From NCBI RefSeq assembly GCF_000008765.1, contig NC_003030.1, positions 2,886,001-2,950,000 on the forward strand: a stretch of 64,000 nt of DNA. The letters run 5' to 3'. The stretch's first letter is position 1, and the number at the start of each line of letters is the position of its first letter. Origin of the DNA: Clostridium acetobutylicum ATCC 824 (lineage in GTDB: Bacteria; Bacillota; Clostridia; Clostridiales; Clostridiaceae). This document shows, piece by piece, positions 1 through 8,650 of this stretch. The notes below the pieces were generated by a model. The model did no database searches. It was not told the origin of the DNA and worked only from the letters and a program-made list of their open reading frames with translations. The position numbers and the translations under genes are program-made.

Positions 1-1454
1 AGAAATTATTTAATAAATTCCAAGAACTTTCTCCTGAATTTTATAATAATGAAAAAGTAGGAAACTTAATAGCTTATGCTATAAACGATATCTCAGCAGT
101 TAGAATAACCTTTGGTCCCTCTATAGCCATGACTGTAAATGGCTTAACTGTTTGCCTATCCTCCATTTATTCTATGATATTTTCAATAAGCCTAAAACTT
201 ACTTTGCTTTGTCTTGCACCGATTCCATTCATTGTAATAATTATGATTAAAATTAGTAGATTAATTCGTGCACGCTTTACCACAGTACAAGAAAGCTTTG
301 GAAACATATCTGACAGAGTTAACGAAAATATAAACGGCATTAGAGTTATAAAATCCTATGTTGAAGAAGAAAAAGAAGTAGAAAACTTTGAAAAACTAAA
401 TGATGCTATGGCTATAGCAAACTTAAGAATGGTAAGGGTATCATCAACTCTTTCACCTATAATTGAACTTTGCTTTTCTTTAAGTTTTTGTGCAAATTTG
501 ATAATAGGTGGAAATATGGTTCTTAAAGGTACCGTTTCCCTAGGTGATTTTGTTGCCTTTAACACTTATCTTGCAATGATAATGGCACCAGTAATGTCTA
601 TTGGGCGTATTCTTGTAATATTTCAAAGAGGAATGGCTTCTCTTAAAAGGTTAAATAAAATCTTTAGTACTAAAAAAGATATACTCGATGGTGAAAAATC
701 AATAAATATACCACTTAAAGGAAATATAGAGATAAGAAATTTGAGCTTTAAATACAAAGACACTGATATCAAAACTCTAAAAAACATCAATTTATCAATA
801 AAAAAAGGTGAACTAATTGGTATAATTGGAAAAACAGGTTCCGGAAAAAGTACCTTGGTAAACTTACTTTTGAAGCTTTATAATGTAGAAAACGGCAGTA
901 TTGCTTTTGATGGTCGAGACATAAATGATTACACCCTAGCATGTATAAGAAATAACATAGGATACGTACCTCAGGATAACTTTCTATTTTCTTCTACAAT
1001 TAAGGATAATATAAAATTTTTTAAAGATGTGTATGACGATGCAGCAGTAGAAAAAGCAGCAAAAATAAGTTGTATATACGATACTATTTTAAAATTCAAG
1101 GATGGTTTTAACACAGTTCTTGGAGAGAGGGGGATAAATCTTTCTGGTGGTCAAAAACAAAGAGTATCTATAGCTCGTGCAGTTATAAAAGATCCTCCAA
1201 TATTAATACTTGATGATGCCTTATCTGCTGTTGACACCATAACCGAAACAAATATTATAGAAAATCTAAAGTTATTTAGAAATGAAAAAACATCAATAAT
1301 TATTGCCCATAGGCTTTCTGCTGTAAAAAATGCAGATAAGATAATTGTACTCAATAAAGGTGAAATAGCCGAAATAGGCTCTCATAAAGAGCTTTTAGCA
1401 AAGGGGGGAATATACTATGACATATATAAAGAACAATACGAAGACAAAAAATGA
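1..1454 (+). CDS. ABC exporter subunit A, half-transporter (5' end outside window)
   Basis: Membrane-plus-ATPase half transporter, truncated by the window edge. The frame is already open at base 3 and runs about 42 codons before the first in-window ATG at 129. The transmembrane part covers about the first 650 bases, followed by the nucleotide-binding domain. Walker A (GKTGSGKST) is at 828-854, a consensus signature LSGGQ at 1140-1154, Walker B ILILDD at 1200-1217 and an H-loop histidine (IIIAHRLSA) near 1300. The residue after the Walker B aspartate is Asp, not the catalytic Glu, so this subunit carries the non-catalytic Walker side of a heterodimer. It overlaps the next gene by 38 bases, implying coupled translation and 1:1 assembly. 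Substrate unknown; multidrug or peptide export is typical of the family. Confidence 0.93.
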   Translation, partial: KLFNKFQELSPEFYNNEKVGNLIAYAINDISAVRITFGPSIAMTVNGLTVCLSSIYSMIFSISLKLTLLCLAPIPFIVIIMIKISRLIRARFTTVQESFGNISDRVNENINGIRVIKSYVEEEKEVENFEKLNDAMAIANLRMVRVSSTLSPIIELCFSLSFCANLIIGGNMVLKGTVSLGDFVAFNTYLAMIMAPVMSIGRILVIFQRGMASLKRLNKIFSTKKDILDGEKSINIPLKGNIEIRNLSFKYKDTDIKTLKNINLSIKKGELIGIIGKTGSGKSTLVNLLLKLYNVENGSIAFDGRDINDYTLACIRNNIGYVPQDNFLFSSTIKDNIKFFKDVYDDAAVEKAAKISCIYDTILKFKDGFNTVLGERGINLSGGQKQRVSIARAVIKDPPILILDDALSAVDTITETNIIENLKLFRNEKTSIIIAHRLSAVKNADKIIVLNKGEIAEIGSHKELLAKGGIYYDIYKEQYEDKK

Positions 1455-3195
1455 TAAAAACTTAAATAGCCTTACACGCCTTCTTCATCTTGCTCTACCC
1501 TACAAGAAAAAAATTATTCTTTCTGCTATATGTGTACTTTTAGTAAATGCAGCAGAGTTACTAAAACCCTTCATACTAAAGGTCTCAATAGATGATTTTC
1601 TAGTTGGAAAGAGAGTCCAAAGTGGCTTTTATTCCATATCTTCTATGGGCTTTTTATATTTTGGCGTAGTAGCTCTAGGAGGATTTTTTTCAATAAGTGA
1701 GGCAAATCTAATAAACTCGGCCGCTCAAAGTATAATGAAAGGCCTTAGAAGTTCTGTATTTAAGACCATACAGCTTCTTCCTTTATCCTATTTAGATAAA
1801 ACCTCCTCCGGTAGTCTCATAACTAGAGCTACAAATGATGTAGAAGCTTTAAGCGAAATGTACACAGATGTAATTATAAGCTTATTTCAAGATATTTTTC
1901 TACTTTTAGGAATTATATATGCTATGCTTTCTCTTAATATAGAGCTTTCTTTAATTTCATTTTCTGTAATACCTATTATGTTTTTTTTAGTTTTTTCTTT
2001 GAAAACGAGAATTAAAAGAAACTTTGCTAAAATGAAAAGCTTAATAGGTAAAATCAATGGTTTTATGGCTGAAAATTTATCCGGAATGAAACTTGTTCAA
2101 ATCTTTACAGCAGAAAAGGAAAAGAGAAGAGAATTTAAAGCTTTAAATAATGAATACTTCAATGCCACCTTATTTCAAGTACGCTTAAATAGTATTCTCC
2201 GTCCTGCTTCAAACGTGTTCCAAAATTTATCCATAGCACTGCTTCTTTGGTATGGAATGGCCAAAATCGCAAACCATACCATTCAAATAGGCGTTTTATA
2301 TGCCTTTACAAGCTATATAAGACAATTCTTTGATCCAATTTCTGATCTTGCAGATAGCTACACAACAATTCAATCTGCTCTTGTTTCTGCAGATCGAATA
2401 TTTGAACTTTTAGATAAAAAAATTATTCTTGAGGATTTGCATAAAGGAATTCCTATGAAGAAAATTGAGGGAGACGTTGAATTCAAAGACGTATGGTTCT
2501 CCTACGATAATAAAAATTTCATATTAAAAGGCTTAAATTTCAAAATAAATAAAGGAGAAACAGCAGCCTTTGTTGGAGAAACCGGTGCAGGTAAAACAAC
2601 TATAATAAGTCTTATAAGTGGTTTTTATAAGGTTCAAAAAGGTGAAATTTTAATAGATGGTGTCAACATAAATTCAATAAGACCTTCAGATTTAAGAAAA
2701 AATGTTGCTGTGGTGCTCCAAGATGTATTTTTATTTTCAGGAAACATAAAAAGCAATATAACACTTAATGATTTTGTGCCAGAAGATGTTATAAACTCAG
2801 CAGTTGAAGCTTCCTTTGCAAAAGACTTTATTGAAAAACTACCTAACAAACTTAATGAACCTGTTATGGAAAGGGGTAAAACCTTTTCCGCTGGTCAAAA
2901 ACAGCTTTTATCCTTTGCAAGAGCTATAGCTCATACCCCTTCTATTTTTGTTCTAGATGAAGCTACTGCAAACATAGATACATATACTGAAAAGCTCATT
3001 CAAAAGGCAATAGAAAATATTACACGTGATAAAACTACTTTTATAATAGCTCATAGACTTTCAACTATAAGAAATGCAGATAAAATACTAGTTATAGATA
3101 ATGGTAAGATTGTAGAAATGGGAAATCATAATGAACTTATGAAAAAAGATGGGTATTACAGAAATCTAGTATATGAGGGTATGAAAAAAGAGTGA
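1417..3195 (+). CDS. ABC exporter subunit B, half-transporter with catalytic Walker B
   Basis: A complete 592-residue ABC half exporter: a six-helix membrane domain (about residues 30-320), then an ATPase domain. Walker A (GETGAGKTT) starts at 2575, Walker B with the catalytic Glu (VLDEAT) is at 2950-2967, and an H-loop IIAHRLS follows. Its signature reads FSAGQ (2884-2898) instead of LSGGQ. Together with subunit A this gives one consensus and one degenerate ATP site, as in heterodimeric exporters such as TM287/288 and BmrCD. The start at 1417 lies inside the upstream gene behind AAGGGGGG at about 1402-1409. The stop codon falls inside the terminator hairpin. Confidence 0.95.
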   Translation: MTYIKNNTKTKNDKNLNSLTRLLHLALPYKKKIILSAICVLLVNAAELLKPFILKVSIDDFLVGKRVQSGFYSISSMGFLYFGVVALGGFFSISEANLINSAAQSIMKGLRSSVFKTIQLLPLSYLDKTSSGSLITRATNDVEALSEMYTDVIISLFQDIFLLLGIIYAMLSLNIELSLISFSVIPIMFFLVFSLKTRIKRNFAKMKSLIGKINGFMAENLSGMKLVQIFTAEKEKRREFKALNNEYFNATLFQVRLNSILRPASNVFQNLSIALLLWYGMAKIANHTIQIGVLYAFTSYIRQFFDPISDLADSYTTIQSALVSADRIFELLDKKIILEDLHKGIPMKKIEGDVEFKDVWFSYDNKNFILKGLNFKINKGETAAFVGETGAGKTTIISLISGFYKVQKGEILIDGVNINSIRPSDLRKNVAVVLQDVFLFSGNIKSNITLNDFVPEDVINSAVEASFAKDFIEKLPNKLNEPVMERGKTFSAGQKQLLSFARAIAHTPSIFVLDEATANIDTYTEKLIQKAIENITRDKTTFIIAHRLSTIRNADKILVIDNGKIVEMGNHNELMKKDGYYRNLVYEGMKKE

Positions 3196-3225
3196 GTAGC
3201 TAAAAATAAACTTCTCACTCTTTTT
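3185..3225 (+). terminator. Rho-independent terminator after the ABC exporter
   Basis: Stem GAGTGAG / CTCACTC extended by A-run/T-run pairing, followed by a T run. The stem includes the last codons and the stop of subunit B. Confidence 0.8.
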
Positions 3226-3244
3226 GATGTATAAATTGTTTTTC

Positions 3245-4114
3245 TTACAGTCTTCCAATTAAAATTGATAGTACTATATACAGAACTGAATATATTGCAA
3301 AAGCACATTTATATATTTTACCTTCAAGTGCCTTATCTCTGTCTGGAACGTAAAATTTCTCTGCTACTGATTTTCCTGCTGCCTTTATTCCTAGTATTAT
3401 TTCACACAATAAATATACCAAAATAGGAACTATAAGTGCAGAAAATCCCATTAAGAATTTAGCAGGAATATTTACAGATAGTTTTGATAATATAACTGAT
3501 ACTACAAAATTGCATACAATGAAAATTCCAATCTTTTTAATGTAATCATATATTCTTTCCCAACTGTAGTCACTATACTTTGCAGTTTTATAAAAACTAA
3601 ACATTCTTCTTCTTATATATACATCTTCTTTTCCCATAGAATCCATTTTATCTTTTAGATCTAAAATAAAGTCTCCTATGTTCTCCACTACTACTGTTAG
3701 TCTTATACTTTTACTGCTATTGTTACTATTATTATAAACAATTCTAACCCATCCACCTATGTAAGGTATTGATGGAAATTTAATTTTTGTTATTTGATCG
3801 TATTTAATTGATACGGTTCCCTTGAGATTCTTATATACTATACCTTCATCTGTTAATTTAATATTTATATTTTTAAACCTTCTGAACAATATAAAATAAA
3901 GTAACAGAAATTCAAGTCCTATAAGCACAATAACAAATATACCAGCTCCTACAAATATCCCTATTGCTGATGGATCTATTCCTGCGCTGCCTCCTACGTC
4001 TAAAACACCTATTAAAATCATTCCAACATAAAATAGCATAAATACCCCAAGCATACTTCCAAAAAGTAAACCCGGTTTTCTTAAATGCTTTCTGTATAAA
4101 TATTCCTTTTCCAT
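3245..4114 (-). CDS. Hypothetical multi-pass membrane protein
   Basis: 289 residues, no family recognised. Hydrophobic segments at about residues 15-38 and 48-74, a soluble stretch at about 75-190, then three more at about 193-215, 219-241 and 270-287. The soluble stretch begins with a beta-rich segment (LTDEGIVYKN... IKYDQITKIKF) that resembles bacterial PH-like (bPH) domains of membrane proteins; this is an impression only. The start is set by AGGAG just upstream. It faces the ABC operon convergently and is followed upstream by the DUF1002 gene in the same direction, separated by about 70 bases. Confidence 0.75.
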   Translation of the reverse strand: MEKEYLYRKHLRKPGLLFGSMLGVFMLFYVGMILIGVLDVGGSAGIDPSAIGIFVGAGIFVIVLIGLEFLLLYFILFRRFKNINIKLTDEGIVYKNLKGTVSIKYDQITKIKFPSIPYIGGWVRIVYNNSNNSSKSIRLTVVVENIGDFILDLKDKMDSMGKEDVYIRRRMFSFYKTAKYSDYSWERIYDYIKKIGIFIVCNFVVSVILSKLSVNIPAKFLMGFSALIVPILVYLLCEIILGIKAAGKSVAEKFYVPDRDKALEGKIYKCAFAIYSVLYIVLSILIGRL

Positions 4115-4187
4115 TCTTAACTCCTAACTTAATTGCTAATCTTTAATTTACATAAAGATCATTACTTTTTCTTTAGTTACCTAGTAT

Positions 4188-5054
4188 TTAAAATAATCCT
4201 TGAAAGAAATTTTTAATAGATGTCCATGTTCTACTAAAAAATCCTTTAGCCTCATCACTTTGTAATGTACTTTTCAACTTGCTTGCTACTTGATTAAGCT
4301 GTCCTTTTATTTTGCTATAATCTAAATTAAGGTTGCTTATTTTATACATTACATTTGTTATTTTGTTTATGTCATTATCATTTAAATTATAATTGTAGTT
4401 ATTCACTACATTTTTTACTATCTTTTCAGTTTCATCCTTACTATCAGGTTTTTGTTCAACTACTTCCTTCTTTACTTCATTCATTAATCCAGCAGCTTTA
4501 TCTTTACCTATTTTCTGCCCTAATTCTCCTGTAGTAACCAATTCTTGATTTGCAGCTTGTTTATTGGCCTCGCTTATTTGGTTTCCACCTTTACTAGCTT
4601 CAAAACCTTTCATTATTCCTGTAAGTGCAGCTGTTCCTGATACATTAAAGGGTGCTGCTGCCTTAACCTCTGCATTATTTATACCTGCTGTAATAAGGGC
4701 ATTCTTGATCATATCTGAATTAACCCAATATATATTATATGTAGTTACATCTAATCCACCATTTTCTGTTGGCTTAACATATGAACAGGATATAGACTTA
4801 GTTCCTATCTGTTCCTTTGTTGCTACATTGCCTAAATATTTTCTTTCCTCATCTATATTTACTTGTATTAAATTCACCTGATCTTTTGTTACTCCAAAAT
4901 ATTTAAGCATATCTGATTTTTGTTGTTCGCTTAAATCACCTCCTACTGTAACACTTGTAAAAGCATCTGCCTTAGCTTTAAGTGGCATTGCAGATACTAC
5001 ATATGTTAGTATAAACAAAACCAATAATTTACTCACAATACTCCTAAGTTTCAT
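4188..5054 (-). CDS. Secreted DUF1002 family protein
   Basis: 288 residues with a Sec signal peptide (hydrophobic residues about 9-25, cleavage probably after AKA at about 29). The mature part matches the DUF1002 pattern: a beta/alpha region with FTSVTVGGDLSEQQ, KYFGVTKDQV and SISCSYVKPTENGG, then a long helical region rich in Lys, Glu and Asn (about residues 150-270). Function is unknown in the family. The start follows AGGAGAG. It is divergent from the two-component regulator, with a 224-base AT-rich intergenic region that must hold both promoters; I could not place clear -35/-10 boxes there. Confidence 0.85.
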   Translation of the reverse strand: MKLRSIVSKLLVLFILTYVVSAMPLKAKADAFTSVTVGGDLSEQQKSDMLKYFGVTKDQVNLIQVNIDEERKYLGNVATKEQIGTKSISCSYVKPTENGGLDVTTYNIYWVNSDMIKNALITAGINNAEVKAAAPFNVSGTAALTGIMKGFEASKGGNQISEANKQAANQELVTTGELGQKIGKDKAAGLMNEVKKEVVEQKPDSKDETEKIVKNVVNNYNYNLNDNDINKITNVMYKISNLNLDYSKIKGQLNQVASKLKSTLQSDEAKGFFSRTWTSIKNFFQGLF

Positions 5055-5278
5055 AATATAACTCTCCTCACTTTAATTATTAGCTTATTATATATATTAC
5101 ATAATAAAATACAAAATTACAAATAAATAAACCATATTTAATTATATATTTTTATAAATTTATGTTAATATATAATTAAAATTTTAATGTGTATTAATTT
5201 TTTCTAATATAAGGTTTAACTTAATCTAGTTTTCAAGCCAAATATTTCACATGAAAACTAACAAAAGGAGAGCTAATT

Positions 5279-5965
5279 ATGTCCTTAATTACTAAAAATA
5301 ATTTTTCTATAATGGTGGTAGATGACGAAGAGCACATAGTTGAATTTTTAAAAATGGGTTTAGAGGCAGAAGGCTTTACGGTATACACTGCTTTCAACGG
5401 AAACGATGCAGTAATATATTCAAGAAAATTAAATCCAAATTTGATAATTTTAGATGTAATGCTCCCTTACATGAATGGCTATGAGGTTTGTTCCTTAATA
5501 AAAAAGGCCTCAAACATTCCAATTATAATGCTAACTGCAAAGGATGAGATTGACGATAAGGTCCTAGGTCTTAATTTAGGTGCAGACGATTATATGATAA
5601 AACCTTTTAGCTTCAAAGAGCTTTTAGCTAGGATAAACGCAAGACTTAGAAATTCATTCTCAGAGACTTTAAACAAAGTTGTTATTGGACCTTTTTTAAT
5701 AAAAGATAGTGCTCACGAAATCATTTATAAAGATGATATTTTATCACTATCTCCAACAGAGTATAACTTATTAAAATATCTTCTTTTAAATAATGGAATA
5801 GCTTTGAGTAAAGATCAAATACTTGAAAAAGTATGGGGCTATGATTTCACAGGAGAAAAAAATATAGTAGAAGTGTACATACGTTATTTAAGAGATAAAA
5901 TTTCAGATAAAAATCACACCATAATTCGTACCGTAAGGGGTGTGGGCTACAAGGTGGTGATATAA
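5279..5965 (+). CDS. OmpR/PhoB-family response regulator
   Basis: 228 residues. The receiver domain (about 10-122) shows the acidic pair VVDDEE, phospho-acceptor Asp in LIILDVMLP, conserved Thr in IIMLTAKDE and Lys in MIKPFSF. A winged-helix DNA-binding domain follows (about 130-228, ending in TVRGVGYKV). The start follows AAAGGAGAG. The histidine kinase gene begins at the base after its stop codon, so the pair is translationally coupled. The nearest downstream target genes in the same orientation are the ApbE/ferredoxin operon at 7667, so control of flavin-based electron transfer is a plausible inference, not shown. Confidence 0.95.
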   Translation: MSLITKNNFSIMVVDDEEHIVEFLKMGLEAEGFTVYTAFNGNDAVIYSRKLNPNLIILDVMLPYMNGYEVCSLIKKASNIPIIMLTAKDEIDDKVLGLNLGADDYMIKPFSFKELLARINARLRNSFSETLNKVVIGPFLIKDSAHEIIYKDDILSLSPTEYNLLKYLLLNNGIALSKDQILEKVWGYDFTGEKNIVEVYIRYLRDKISDKNHTIIRTVRGVGYKVVI

Positions 5966-7414
5966 GTGAATATATCAATATTTAAGGAAAAAAGCTTAAA
6001 ATGGCAGCTTTTAAGAAGGATGTTTTTGCTATTAATATGTTTCCTTATAATTCTAGAAATATTTCAATACTTTTTCTTAAGACATTATATATGCAAAGAT
6101 AAAGAAATGCTTTTAGAATCGCGAATAAACAATGTAGCTCACTTAATGACAACTATAGACTCAGAGGCTTCTCTTAAAAAAAATTCTGGGTATCTTATAA
6201 AAAAATCTCTATACTTTGATACTACTTCCTCTGTTATAGACAAGAATGGAAACGTACTTCTATTTCACATTAAGGATAAACATCCTACCTCTCCTCCTAT
6301 AATTTCGGCCTCCGAATACAAGGCTATAATGAAAAGAGAAGGCAATTTAGAAGGTTATACAATTACTAAAAATAAATGTGGAGAGCCACAAATAACTATA
6401 TGGCGTAAAATAGGTAATTTAAATTCACCTTTAGGACTTATTCAGTTAACCACTCCTTACCATTCTGCAGCTCAATTTCTGTACAAACAAATTTACATCT
6501 ACATAGTAGCTTGCGTGCTTATTTTGATTTTAAGTATTTTAATTGGAGGAACTTTAATAAAACATACCTTAAAACCTTTATATAGAATAGCACATACTTT
6601 AAATAATCTTACAGTAGGTGATTTGAACAAAAGGCTTTCAGAAAACAACAATCAAGTTGAAATAGATCACTTAGCAACTGCTTTTAATAATATGTTCTCA
6701 CGTATAGAAATCTCCTTCAATCGTGAAAAGGAGCTAAAGAAAAAAATGCAGCAATTTATTTCAGATGCCTCTCATGAGCTGAGAACGCCTTTAACCTCCA
6801 TACGTGGATTTGTTGAGGTCTTATTAATAGGCTCTTATAAAGACGAAAAGAAATTAAAACTCGCTTTAAATACTATTCTTATTGAAAGCGAAAGATTAAC
6901 TGAACTAGTCAATAACCTTTTAACTCTTACTAGATTAGATCGGAGTACTCATACTGAAATGACAAAACAAAACATGAGTGATATAATCGAAGAAATTTAT
7001 CCTCAGCTAAAAATACTTGCTAAAAATAGACAAGTAAATTTAAATTTATATGATAATAATGCTTATTTCTTGGGAAATAAAAATCAAATAAAGCAGGTCA
7101 TATTTAATATAGTTCAAAATTCCATAAATTACACTGATAAAGAAACTGGAATTATAACACTATCCTTGTCTATAGAAGACACTCTATTTATTTTAAAGAT
7201 ATCAGACAATGGAATAGGTATAGCTTCTAAAGATCTTCCTCACATATTCGACAGATTCTTTAGAAGCGAAACACACCGTTCAAGAGAATCCGGTGGATAT
7301 GGACTTGGCTTATCCATTGCAAAATCAATAATACAAAGTCATGGTGGTGAAATTTCTACTAAAAGTATTATAAATCAAGGAACCTCATTTTATATAAAAT
7401 TAAAAAGAATCTAA
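5966..7414 (+). CDS. Sensor histidine kinase, partner of the adjacent regulator
   Basis: 482 residues, GTG start immediately after the regulator's stop, with GGTGGTG as ribosome site. TM1 at about 16-36, an extracytoplasmic sensor of about 135 residues, TM2 at about 176-198, then HAMP. HisKA has the phospho-accepting His in SDASHELRTPLTS. The HATPase domain has the N box (IVQNSINYTD), G1 (SDNGIGIA), F box (FDRFF) and G2 (GYGLGLS). No sensor family is recognised, so the signal is unknown. A strong terminator follows directly. Confidence 0.95.
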   Translation: MNISIFKEKSLKWQLLRRMFLLLICFLIILEIFQYFFLRHYICKDKEMLLESRINNVAHLMTTIDSEASLKKNSGYLIKKSLYFDTTSSVIDKNGNVLLFHIKDKHPTSPPIISASEYKAIMKREGNLEGYTITKNKCGEPQITIWRKIGNLNSPLGLIQLTTPYHSAAQFLYKQIYIYIVACVLILILSILIGGTLIKHTLKPLYRIAHTLNNLTVGDLNKRLSENNNQVEIDHLATAFNNMFSRIEISFNREKELKKKMQQFISDASHELRTPLTSIRGFVEVLLIGSYKDEKKLKLALNTILIESERLTELVNNLLTLTRLDRSTHTEMTKQNMSDIIEEIYPQLKILAKNRQVNLNLYDNNAYFLGNKNQIKQVIFNIVQNSINYTDKETGIITLSLSIEDTLFILKISDNGIGIASKDLPHIFDRFFRSETHRSRESGGYGLGLSIAKSIIQSHGGEISTKSIINQGTSFYIKLKRI

Positions 7415-7420
7415 TACCAT

Positions 7421-7466
7421 AAATCAAGGCTATAATGATATCTCATTATAGCCTTGATTTTTCAAC
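7421..7466 (+). terminator. Terminator after the two-component system
   Basis: Near-perfect 18-bp stem (7421-7438 with 7443-7460) with a four-base loop and T-rich tail. It separates the kinase from the ApbE operon, which therefore needs its own promoter in 7467-7650. That stretch is AT-rich with two copies of TTCTAAG; I see no convincing promoter boxes. Confidence 0.9.
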
Positions 7467-7666
7467 AATTATTTTATTAATACTTTACATTTAGCATTAT
7501 AAACTATGCAAGCATTTGTTTAAACCCAGTAATTACAAAATTTCTGTAATTACTACTACCATTTTATACTCTTTTTACACTTTTCTCAGCAAATTCTAAG
7601 GAAACTTTAATAATACTCTAAGAGGTTTGCTGTAATATTTAATGTGTTCTAAGGGAGGTAACTAGT

Positions 7667-8650
7667 ATGTTTAAAAATATCTTTTTTCATGATACTTCTT
7701 TTAATAAAATTTTATATTGCCTTGGCACCGTCATAAATTTAACTGCTTATGGTAAAAATGCTGAAACTGCTATAGATGAATCTATTAAAGTTTTAGAGAA
7801 AATAGATGATAAATTTTCTGCTTTTAAAACTTTAAGTGAGGTTTCTAAAATAAATAGAACTGCTCACAACAATTTTATAAAACTAAGTTCTGAAGCCTTT
7901 TCATTAATAGAAAATTCAATATACTATAGCAGATTAACAAATGGATGTTTTGATCCTACCATAAAGCCACTAGTAAACTTATGGAATATAGGTAAAGAAA
8001 ATTTTAGAATTCCAAAAGAGTCTGAAATTTCTACTTCTATTAGCCTCGTTAATTACACTGACATAGTTCTTGATAAAAAAAACTCTTCAATAATGCTAAA
8101 AAAGCAAAAGCAAAGTGTAGATTTAGGTGGCATAGCTAAAGGTTATGCAGCTGATAAGGTAAAAGAAGTTTTCACTAACTATAAAGTAAAGCATGGAATA
8201 ATTGATTTGGGTGGGAATATTTTTGTTGTTGGAAAAAAAGATCGTTCCCATAACTGGAATATAGGAATTCAAAATCCATTTTCCGAAAGAGGAGGCTATA
8301 TTGGAATATTGAACCTAAAGAATAAATCAGTGGTGACTTCGGGAAATTATGAAAGATACTCCATTTATAAAGGTAAAAAATATCACCATATAATAAATCC
8401 TAAAACAGGTTATCCCGAAGATAATGAGGTCTTAAGCGTAAGTGTCATATCTGATGAATCTATAGATGGCGACGGTTTATCTACTGGTCTTTACATTATG
8501 GGAGTAAAAAAAGGTATTGATTTAGTAAATTCCATTAAAGGTGTTGATTGTATTTTTGTAACAAAGAAAAAAGAAGTCTATTTAACAAATGATATAAAAA
8601 GTAATTTCAAAATCTCAAATAAAGAATTTCAATTTAAAGAGGTGGGATAA
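7667..8650 (+). CDS. apbE: FAD:protein FMN transferase (ApbE family)
   Basis: 327 residues. ApbE enzymes move FMN from FAD to a Thr/Ser in the SGAT motif of FMN-binding domains. Family motifs seen: GCFDPTIKPLVNLW, VDLGGIAKGYAAD (substrate/Mg region), VTSGNYERYS and HHIINPKTGYP. The start is fixed by GGGAGG. No signal peptide or lipobox is present; the protein begins with a short polar stretch. This is notable because the likely substrate domain encoded next door is predicted to lie outside the membrane. The stop overlaps the next start by one base (TAATG), so this ApbE almost certainly serves that protein. Confidence 0.94.
   Translation: MFKNIFFHDTSFNKILYCLGTVINLTAYGKNAETAIDESIKVLEKIDDKFSAFKTLSEVSKINRTAHNNFIKLSSEAFSLIENSIYYSRLTNGCFDPTIKPLVNLWNIGKENFRIPKESEISTSISLVNYTDIVLDKKNSSIMLKKQKQSVDLGGIAKGYAADKVKEVFTNYKVKHGIIDLGGNIFVVGKKDRSHNWNIGIQNPFSERGGYIGILNLKNKSVVTSGNYERYSIYKGKKYHHIINPKTGYPEDNEVLSVSVISDESIDGDGLSTGLYIMGVKKGIDLVNSIKGVDCIFVTKKKEVYLTNDIKSNFKISNKEFQFKEVG

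Noticed and set aside
4564-4881. 105-codon frame antisense to the DUF1002 gene
   Set aside because: Opposite to a signal-peptide protein with family match; no ribosome site.
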